Shown here: in pieces, positions 57,997 to 64,000 of the stretch
How positions within the stretch are numbered: position 1 is the first letter of the stretch
How the letters are laid out: each line of letters begins with the position of its first letter
Origin: T3SED10-260 sp035363255
GTDB taxonomy: Bacteria > Caldisericota > Caldisericia > UBA6126
Assembly: GCA_035363255.1 (NCBI GenBank)
Contig: DAOSES010000001.1
Coordinates: forward strand, 1-64,000
Direction: 5' to 3'
DNA length: 64,000 bases
Program-made: the position numbers and the translations under genes
Notes under the pieces: model-generated
Told to the model about the DNA's origin: nothing
The model's database searches: none
The model's input: only the letters and a program-made list of their open reading frames with translations

Positions 57997-60351
57997 ATGA
58001 AAACATTGATTATTACAGAAAAACCTTCTGTTGCCAGAGATCTTGCCCGTTCCTTAGGATCTTTTGAGCAGAAAGACAATCATATGGTCTCCGAAAAATA
58101 CATCATCACCTGGGCATATGGTCACCTTCTTGAGTTAGCTGAGCCCGAAGATTATGACAAAGCCTATAAATTCTGGACCCTTCAAAAACTACCCATTCTC
58201 CCAAACAAATTTGAATGGAAACCCATCAACACCTCCGAAAAACAGCTTAAAAACATTGTAAGCCTGATGAAAAAAAAGGACATTGCGTCAGTAATCAATG
58301 CTTGTGACGCTGGTCGAGAAGGTGAATTGATTTTTCGAAACATTTATGAATATGCCCAAAGTGATAAACCTCATCAACGCTTATGGCTTTCCTCCATGAC
58401 TGCAGAAGCCATCAAAAATGCTTTTCACCAGCTTCGCGAAGGGGTGGATTTTGATCCCCTGGCTCAAGCTGCCAAATGCAGATCTGAAGCTGATTGGATT
58501 GTCGGCATCAATGCTACCCGTGCCGTAACTCGCCGACTGGGAGATCTTTTTTCTTTGGGTAGAGTTCAAACCCCTACCCTTGCCATCCTGGTAGATCGGG
58601 AGCTTGAGATTCGCCAATTTAAAGTCAGAAAATATTACGAACTCAGCGCTACTTTCAAAGCTAACAAAACAAAATATATTGGCAAATGGTTTGATCCCAA
58701 AGCCAAAGATCCTTCCCTCAAACACGAACTCGACATGATCGAAAAAGCCAGGGACCTGGAAGAGAAAATTAAAGGAAAGACTGGCACCATCACCGATCTT
58801 AAGAGCAAAGAAAGCAAAGAGCAACACCCTCTCCTCTTTGATTTAACCGATCTTCAAAGAGAAGCCAACAAACGCTTTGGTTACAGTGCAGCCAAAACAC
58901 TTTCTATCGCCCAGAAGCTTTACGAAGAGAAAAAAATCCTCACCTATCCTCGAACAGATAGTCGCTATCTTCCCACTGACATGCAAAGCGAAATCCCTGA
59001 AATACTCCAGGCTCTCAGTGAAGTAAAAAGCCTCGGAACTTTGGTAGCTCAAGCCCAGACTTCTGACAAAAAGCCAGGGAAACGTGTTTTTGACAATGCG
59101 AAAGTTAGCGATCACTTCGCGATCATTCCCACCAAAGAAAAACCCAAGGTATCCAACCTCAACTCACAGGAACTTAAAATATACGATTTAGTAGTACGAA
59201 GATTTCTTTCCATCTTCTTTGACCCTGCCATTTACAAAGAATGCACTTTGATTACTACCATTGAAAATGAGCTCTTTGAAAGCAAGGAAAAAATACTCAT
59301 CGATCCAGGATATCGAATTGTGTATGGAGATGAAGCCAAGAGTCCACTTTTATCCACTTTGGAAAAAAAATCAGCAGTAAATCTACACTCAACTGAAGTA
59401 GAAGAAAAAGAAACCAAACCCCGCCCACGTTTTTCTGAAGCCACCTTGCTTACAGCGATGCAAACCGCAGGAAAACTGGTGGATGATGAAGAACTTCGCG
59501 AAGCACTCAAAGAAAAAGGCATGGGTACTCCTGCCACCCGAGCCCAGATTATCGAACGTCTCCTTCATGTCCAATACTGCGAACGTCAGGGTAAAGAACT
59601 GGTTCCTACCGAAAAAGGCATGTATCTGATTCAGCTTCTTCAAATGATTCCTTTGCCAGAACTATCCTCACCCGAACTCACTGGGATATGGGAAAAAAAA
59701 CTACTCGAAATCGAAAAAAGTCAATTAAGCGATAAGCTTTTTAAAAAAGAGATGATCGAATTCACTCAGGAAATGATCGAGAAAATCAAAAAAGCTGACT
59801 TTGATGCCATGGAAGGAGCTGAAGTTGGGATTTGTCCTTTGTGTCAATCCCCAGTAAGTGAAAGAGGTCGTTCCTACCTTTGCAACAAAAATTGTGGCTT
59901 TAAATTGTCTAAACGTATTTTAAGCTGTGAAATAACTCCTGCCATCGCAAAAGAACTCCTCCAAACAGGAAAAAGCAGTCAATTGCTTTGGTTTAAATCC
60001 AACCAGGGGAAAAAATTCCAAGCCTATCTTAAACTTGAAAACAACGAAATCAAATTCGAGTTTATCGATCAAAACGCAGTATTAAACAATGAACCCTGCG
60101 GTTCCTGCCCCAAGTGTCAACATCAGGTTTACGAAAAAATAAATGCCTTTCAATGCGAAAACGAAAGTTGTTCGTTTAAAATCAGCAAAAAAATCCTGGG
60201 TCGCACCATGCTCAGAGAAGAAATTATTGAAATGCTTATAAAAGGCAAAAGCAAAAAACTCACTGGTTTCTGGTCGAAAAATAAAAAACCTTTTTCTGCT
60301 TGTCTGGTGCTAAATAGCGACGGAGGATTGAGCTTCGACTTCAGTCGTTAA
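57997..60351 (+). CDS. topB: DNA topoisomerase III
   Basis: Type IA topoisomerase that unlinks single-stranded DNA; 784 residues. The start at 57997 gives the canonical MKTLIITEKPSVARDLA N-terminus; a longer frame would run through tRNA-Ala. The TOPRIM domain has DAGREGELIFR and the active tyrosine lies in YPRTDSRY. The C-terminal region carries two cysteine-rich modules of about 70 residues (CPLCQSPV ... CNKNCGFKLSK and CPKCQHQV ... CENESCSFKISK), zinc-ribbon-like and probably for DNA binding. The ribosome site is weak. Confidence 0.94.
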   Translation: MKTLIITEKPSVARDLARSLGSFEQKDNHMVSEKYIITWAYGHLLELAEPEDYDKAYKFWTLQKLPILPNKFEWKPINTSEKQLKNIVSLMKKKDIASVINACDAGREGELIFRNIYEYAQSDKPHQRLWLSSMTAEAIKNAFHQLREGVDFDPLAQAAKCRSEADWIVGINATRAVTRRLGDLFSLGRVQTPTLAILVDRELEIRQFKVRKYYELSATFKANKTKYIGKWFDPKAKDPSLKHELDMIEKARDLEEKIKGKTGTITDLKSKESKEQHPLLFDLTDLQREANKRFGYSAAKTLSIAQKLYEEKKILTYPRTDSRYLPTDMQSEIPEILQALSEVKSLGTLVAQAQTSDKKPGKRVFDNAKVSDHFAIIPTKEKPKVSNLNSQELKIYDLVVRRFLSIFFDPAIYKECTLITTIENELFESKEKILIDPGYRIVYGDEAKSPLLSTLEKKSAVNLHSTEVEEKETKPRPRFSEATLLTAMQTAGKLVDDEELREALKEKGMGTPATRAQIIERLLHVQYCERQGKELVPTEKGMYLIQLLQMIPLPELSSPELTGIWEKKLLEIEKSQLSDKLFKKEMIEFTQEMIEKIKKADFDAMEGAEVGICPLCQSPVSERGRSYLCNKNCGFKLSKRILSCEITPAIAKELLQTGKSSQLLWFKSNQGKKFQAYLKLENNEIKFEFIDQNAVLNNEPCGSCPKCQHQVYEKINAFQCENESCSFKISKKILGRTMLREEIIEMLIKGKSKKLTGFWSKNKKPFSACLVLNSDGGLSFDFSR

Positions 60352-60367
60352 ATAGGGATGTTTTTTC

Positions 60368-60396
60368 TTGACATTCAGCTTAAAAAATACTATTAT
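60368..60396 (+). promoter_or_regulatory. Strong promoter of the subtilisin-like protease gene
   Basis: TTGACA (60368-60373), exactly 17 bp, TATTAT (60391-60396). The predicted start is about 48 bases before ATG 60452, which is preceded by GAGGGAGG. Confidence 0.8.
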
Positions 60397-60451
60397 TTGC
60401 TTTGAATATTATATTTAGTAGCTATTTTGGTTTTTTTTTGAGGGAGGACGC

Positions 60452-63400
60452 ATGAAGTATATGAAAAAGTGGTTGGTGTTATTTATTGCATTTTCGCTAC
60501 TTATTCCTATGAGCGTTCACAAAGGAATAGCCAATCCAACGGATAATGCCGAAAAACTTTTCGATATCCGCATTGACATTCCTGGAGAAAGCGCAGTTAG
60601 TGAAATCCGTAAAAGCGGCGTCACCATCGTTGAAGAATATCCTTCTTATGTCTATGCGAAGGCAAACGAAAAGCAATTCAGAGGCTTGATCGACAATAGC
60701 TTCCAAGCTGTTCGCCTTCCAGATATGGATGCTGTATTTGTAGCCGGTCGATCTATCTACCCCCAGAAAGATGAAGAAAAATCATTTTTCACCTACGACA
60801 TTCCCCAGGGTCTTCAGGCAAGCGATCTCTTCGACTCGCCCAACCGTTACTATCTCGTCAAGTTTAAAGGGCCAGCCAAAGAAGACTGGATCAAAGATAT
60901 TCATTTTGCCGGCGGAGACATTGTAGAACACTACAACTACAACGCTGTTGTGGTCCGAATCGGCAAAAGCAAAGAAGGTGAGCTCAGGCAGTTCGATTTT
61001 ATCTCTGCCATGACCGAATATGCTCCTTCTTTCAAGATGCCCTTCAATTACGCTATCAAAGACGAACCCGTCTTTGCTTTTGCTCTCGTTTGGAAAGGCG
61101 TCGATCTGGGCATGCTCAAGGTTCAACTCGAAGAAAAAGCCCAAGCCAAAGTCGTTGGTGAAATGGAAATGGAAGACTTTAGTATCATGGTCATCCACCT
61201 CAACAAAACCAATGTCTTCGAAGCTGCCAAAATCCCCGATATCCAATACCTCGAGTTTCCCCCCGATGCCTTCAAATTTAAGTCTGATGTCAGCCGCGAT
61301 ATCATTGGTCTCCACTTCATCGAACAGGGCTATGGCTGGCAATCTTCCTTCCCAGGCCAGACCGACCCTGGCCCCCGCACCCGTCCCCAAAACGTAAACA
61401 CAGGTGCCAACGTTACCCTCAATGGTAGCGGTGAAATCGTTGCAGTCTTCGATAGCGGTCTCGACCGTGGTGTTTTTTCAGAAAATGATCTTCTCGAAGA
61501 TTTCCGTGGCGGAGCTTTGCTTCCAGTTGCCTACCACTACTCCCAGGTCAAACCTGGTAGTGGAGTTCCAGGCAACTCCTACGGAAACTCTTACGCAGTG
61601 CGTTACTTCGCCTATGGCTTTGACTATACTGCAGCCCGTCGTCAGACTCCTCAAACTTCCCAGACCTTTTCAGACATCTGGGGCCACGGTACCGTCGTCG
61701 CTGGTATCATCGCCGGACGAGGTCGCGCTGGCGACAACCGTCGCTATCGTGGTGTTGCTCCCGCTGCTCGTTTGTTGATTCAAAAAATTACACCCCCCTG
61801 GACTCGTGATGACTATTCTCCTCCCCCTCAAAACACTTCAGTTCCCCCTCCTCGCCTTGAAAAACCTGCCAAAGCCCATCCTAACTTAGCCCGTCCCGCA
61901 TTATGGGATCTTGGTGGTCCAGACGCTGTAAACGAACGTTGGTATCCATACGATGAAGTCCCTTACAAATGGGATCTCGATCCACTTCCTCCCGCTGACC
62001 TCCCTCCTGTCGATCAACCCGAGGCCTATATCAGTTTCCACGATGTACCTCAGGTTGCGGGTGAGGTTTATGGTCCCGAGTTTGGAGGAATGTGGAGCCC
62101 TGAAGATGGTAGCGGAAATCCACCCTATGCTCCCACTTATGCTGGCGCTGCTGGCGCTTTCTTTTACGCCCTGGTTGATGCATACAACGACGGTGCCCGA
62201 ATTATGAACAACAGCTGGTGGTGGTACTATCTTCGTACCCGTCAAGGCTATATTCCTGATCCAGGTTCACCAATGTTTAGCACCTACGACTACAACATGA
62301 TTTCCAAGATGACCGACTCCTTCCAATACACCCACCAAACCTTCCTTACGGTTTGGGCTGCTGGCGATAATGGTCGCGATCGCAATCTTGATGGAATTAC
62401 TGACATTGGTCAAAACCTCAATGGCGACTACACTTTTGGTGATCCCTGGGTAGACGGTGAAAATCAGCAATTTTTTGCCCCTGCCGCTCTCAAAAATGGC
62501 ATCACTGTGGGTGCTACCGAAAATTATCGTCCCGCCATCCGTTTGTTTTATGGTGTTTCTGGAACTGTTCTCCCTCGAGCTAATTACGGTCTTTTTCTCC
62601 GCTCTGATTTACATTTGCCTGGTTATGGCGATTTCATTGCCTCCGACAAAGTTGCTGATGGCAACCGTCCTCCCAACTTAAAAGAAAACGAATTCGATAA
62701 AGCCTACCTCAATCCTACTGACGGTTTGGGTAACTACTACAAAGACATGACCAAGTGGCTCAACCCTCCCACCCCTCCCAATCCTGCCCCCCCCGACTAC
62801 CTCAAGCAAACCGACGGAAAGTTCGCCATGTGGGCACTCAGTACCCGTGGTCCCAGCTCCGACGGTCGTATCAAGCCCGACTTGGTGGCTCCTGGCAGCA
62901 TGATCATCGGACCCCAATCCCAATATGTTGGAGCCTCTGCAGGTTCCAATCCTGCCTATCCCTTTGAATATGGCTATCCATCTCCAGCTGCTGGCTACGT
63001 TTATATGAGTGGTACTTCCATGTCTGCTGCTTTTGTATCTGGCGCTGCAGCTCTGGTTCGCCAATTCTATCGCCAGGTGCACGATGTCGACAAGCAAGGT
63101 GTTCCAAGTCCCTCTTCCTCCCTCATCAAAGCCACCCTTATCCATGGTGCCACCAATATGGCTGCCAACCAATACCCCAACCAATATGATGTTATTGAAG
63201 ATGCGAATCGTATTGTCAAAACCAAAAACGACGTCACCGCTCGTCCCGATTTCAATCAGGGTTGGGGTCGTCTTAATGTATTCAAATCTCTTTTCCCTCT
63301 GGCTCCAAAAGTGCAACGTTGGGACGACAACACCACTGGTTTGGACGACAGTGCTATCGAATACAAAATCATCGTAGATCGTACCGATGTACCCTTTGAA

Positions 63401-63850
63401 GCCACCCTCGTATGGAATGACAAATCTGCCAACCCCAACACCTGGCCCGTTTTAGTCTATGATATAGACCTTTTGGTTCAAGAACCTGGTCAAAAAGGTA
63501 AAATATACCGTGGTAACCAATTTGGTAACCCTGAGCTCAATCAGGATCCCAATTTTTCCATTCCCAACCCTCCCGCTACCGACACTCTTAACAATGTGGA
63601 GCGTGTGGTGATAGCTGAACCTATCAAGGGTGAATATACTATTCGAGTTATTCCTGCCAATTTCCCTAAAGCCATCGGTCGTCAGCCTGTACCTTATTCA
63701 TTGGTATATTCTGGCGGTTTCCGTGATATCCCAGTGGAGCACCCAATCCCCGTCATGAATCACCTGAGCCTCGGTCTCCTTGCTGTTCTTCTTCTCTTTG
63801 CCGGTGTGTTTGGTATTCGTAAAGGTCTCAAGGTAGTTAAAGCTTCCTAA
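60452..63850 (+). CDS. Large secreted S8 (subtilisin-like) protease with C-terminal membrane anchor
   Basis: 1132 residues. Signal peptide (about 1-28); a propeptide-like region of about 300 residues; then the S8 catalytic triad Asp334 (VAVFDSGLD), His412 (WGHGTVVAGI) and Ser856 (SGTSMSAAF), with the oxyanion-type Asn in AAGDNGRD. About 440 residues lie between His and Ser, including a Pro-rich insertion (about 450-545), which is far more than in simple subtilisins. A C-terminal beta domain follows, then a Pro-containing motif, a hydrophobic helix and basic tail (IPVMNHLSLGLLAVLLLF, then RKGLKVVK) like a CTERM sorting signal. Active-site residues are intact. Confidence 0.88.
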   Translation: MKYMKKWLVLFIAFSLLIPMSVHKGIANPTDNAEKLFDIRIDIPGESAVSEIRKSGVTIVEEYPSYVYAKANEKQFRGLIDNSFQAVRLPDMDAVFVAGRSIYPQKDEEKSFFTYDIPQGLQASDLFDSPNRYYLVKFKGPAKEDWIKDIHFAGGDIVEHYNYNAVVVRIGKSKEGELRQFDFISAMTEYAPSFKMPFNYAIKDEPVFAFALVWKGVDLGMLKVQLEEKAQAKVVGEMEMEDFSIMVIHLNKTNVFEAAKIPDIQYLEFPPDAFKFKSDVSRDIIGLHFIEQGYGWQSSFPGQTDPGPRTRPQNVNTGANVTLNGSGEIVAVFDSGLDRGVFSENDLLEDFRGGALLPVAYHYSQVKPGSGVPGNSYGNSYAVRYFAYGFDYTAARRQTPQTSQTFSDIWGHGTVVAGIIAGRGRAGDNRRYRGVAPAARLLIQKITPPWTRDDYSPPPQNTSVPPPRLEKPAKAHPNLARPALWDLGGPDAVNERWYPYDEVPYKWDLDPLPPADLPPVDQPEAYISFHDVPQVAGEVYGPEFGGMWSPEDGSGNPPYAPTYAGAAGAFFYALVDAYNDGARIMNNSWWWYYLRTRQGYIPDPGSPMFSTYDYNMISKMTDSFQYTHQTFLTVWAAGDNGRDRNLDGITDIGQNLNGDYTFGDPWVDGENQQFFAPAALKNGITVGATENYRPAIRLFYGVSGTVLPRANYGLFLRSDLHLPGYGDFIASDKVADGNRPPNLKENEFDKAYLNPTDGLGNYYKDMTKWLNPPTPPNPAPPDYLKQTDGKFAMWALSTRGPSSDGRIKPDLVAPGSMIIGPQSQYVGASAGSNPAYPFEYGYPSPAAGYVYMSGTSMSAAFVSGAAALVRQFYRQVHDVDKQGVPSPSSSLIKATLIHGATNMAANQYPNQYDVIEDANRIVKTKNDVTARPDFNQGWGRLNVFKSLFPLAPKVQRWDDNTTGLDDSAIEYKIIVDRTDVPFEATLVWNDKSANPNTWPVLVYDIDLLVQEPGQKGKIYRGNQFGNPELNQDPNFSIPNPPATDTLNNVERVVIAEPIKGEYTIRVIPANFPKAIGRQPVPYSLVYSGGFRDIPVEHPIPVMNHLSLGLLAVLLLFAGVFGIRKGLKVVKAS

Positions 63851-63862
63851 TCTATCATTTTG

Positions 63863-63906
63863 AAAGAGCCCGTGATAACATAAAAGTTATCACGGGCTCT
63901 TTTTTT
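63863..63906 (+). terminator. Terminator of the S8 protease gene
   Basis: 17-bp perfect stem AAAGAGCCCGTGATAAC / GTTATCACGGGCTCTTT with a 6-base loop and a run of T to 63906. Confidence 0.93.
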
Positions 63907-63914
63907 ATACTAAC

Positions 63915-64000
63915 ATGACAACAAAAAACAACAAAAAACAAACAAAGAAACGAGCTGAAAGAAAGATGTCTCCAGTTTTTTCTTTCATTCTTCAAGCACT
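63915..64000 (+). CDS. Possible start of a gene cut by the window end
   Basis: An open frame starts at ATG 63915 and runs off the window without a stop (about 28 codons). Its N-terminus is very rich in Lys, Asn, Gln and Arg, followed by MSPVFSFILQA, so the true start might be the internal ATG at 63966. A TATACT box lies just before 63915 and no ribosome site is visible. Too short to judge. Confidence 0.3.
   Translation, partial: MTTKNNKKQTKKRAERKMSPVFSFILQA

Noticed and set aside
1..64000. Mobile elements, CRISPR arrays, prophage or defence islands
   Set aside because: No transposase, integrase, phage structural, cas or restriction genes, and no spaced repeat arrays were found.

Overview
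The window is a 64 kb piece of a bacterial chromosome of fairly low GC (roughly 40-45% by eye), with genes packed tightly on both strands and one scaffold gap of exactly 100 N (9641-9740). Several gene orders are typical of Firmicutes/Clostridia-like lineages: a BMP lipoprotein plus NupOPQ-type nucleoside ABC transporter, glmU-prs-ctc, and CBS-glyQ-glyS-ppdK-dnaG-rpoD. Many lipoproteins, secreted repeat proteins and an Flp-pilin-like protein suggest a lineage with an elaborate cell surface. I cannot assign a phylum from the sequence alone. The N gap suggests a draft or metagenome assembly.

Layout. 1-525: non-coding, rich in inverted repeats and ending in a strong promoter. 526-5287 (+): nucleoside importer operon. 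5258-8549 (-): membrane-anchored LmbE-type deacetylase, GNAT acetyltransferase and a PQQ-propeller-like lipoprotein. 8681-13556: DnaQ-like exonuclease, a secreted DUF5666-like repeat protein broken by the gap, three small + strand genes ending in a degenerate ThiD-like kinase, and an Flp-pilin/beta-helix fusion. 13700-15246 (+): sodium:solute symporter with a 42-residue accessory protein. 15297-19059 (-): kinase / receiver / kinase signalling operon. 19118-29719: nuclease-helicase fusion (+), then a minus-strand group of an SBBP-repeat protein, a 59-residue membrane protein, RarA, a secreted transglutaminase-like protein and QueA. 29855-35011: Hsp20, PEP carboxykinase, tRNA-Asn, a propeller lipoprotein and adenine deaminase. 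34993-40845 (-): LigA, cyclophilin, SPFH/NfeD pair, AhpD-like protein, PurC and PurE. 41080-46121 (+): LepA, tRNA-Gln, GlmU, Prs and ribosomal protein L25. 46148-48554: two envelope proteins (-), tRNA-Val and a helical-repeat protein (+). 48581-57704 (-): RpoD, DnaG, PpdK, GlyS, GlyQ and a CBS-domain protein. 57888-63850 (+): tRNA-Ala, topoisomerase III and a large subtilisin-like protease with a C-terminal membrane anchor.

How the genes work together. Most of the window is housekeeping: replication, repair, transcription, tRNA charging, purine metabolism and PEP/pyruvate metabolism. Purine functions recur: nucleoside import, adenine deamination, PurC/PurE and PRPP synthesis. No CRISPR array, insertion sequence, prophage or recognisable defence island is present. 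The least conventional content is the envelope and secreted set (pilin fusion, DUF5666-like repeats, transglutaminase/VCBS protein, SBBP protein, S8 protease), the kinase-receiver-kinase cassette, two candidate leaderless genes, and small membrane proteins of 42 and 59 residues. Convergent neighbours often touch or overlap (nupQ/lmbE, ade/ligA, helicase/queA, thiD-like/pilin), and several operons use 4-base start/stop overlaps.
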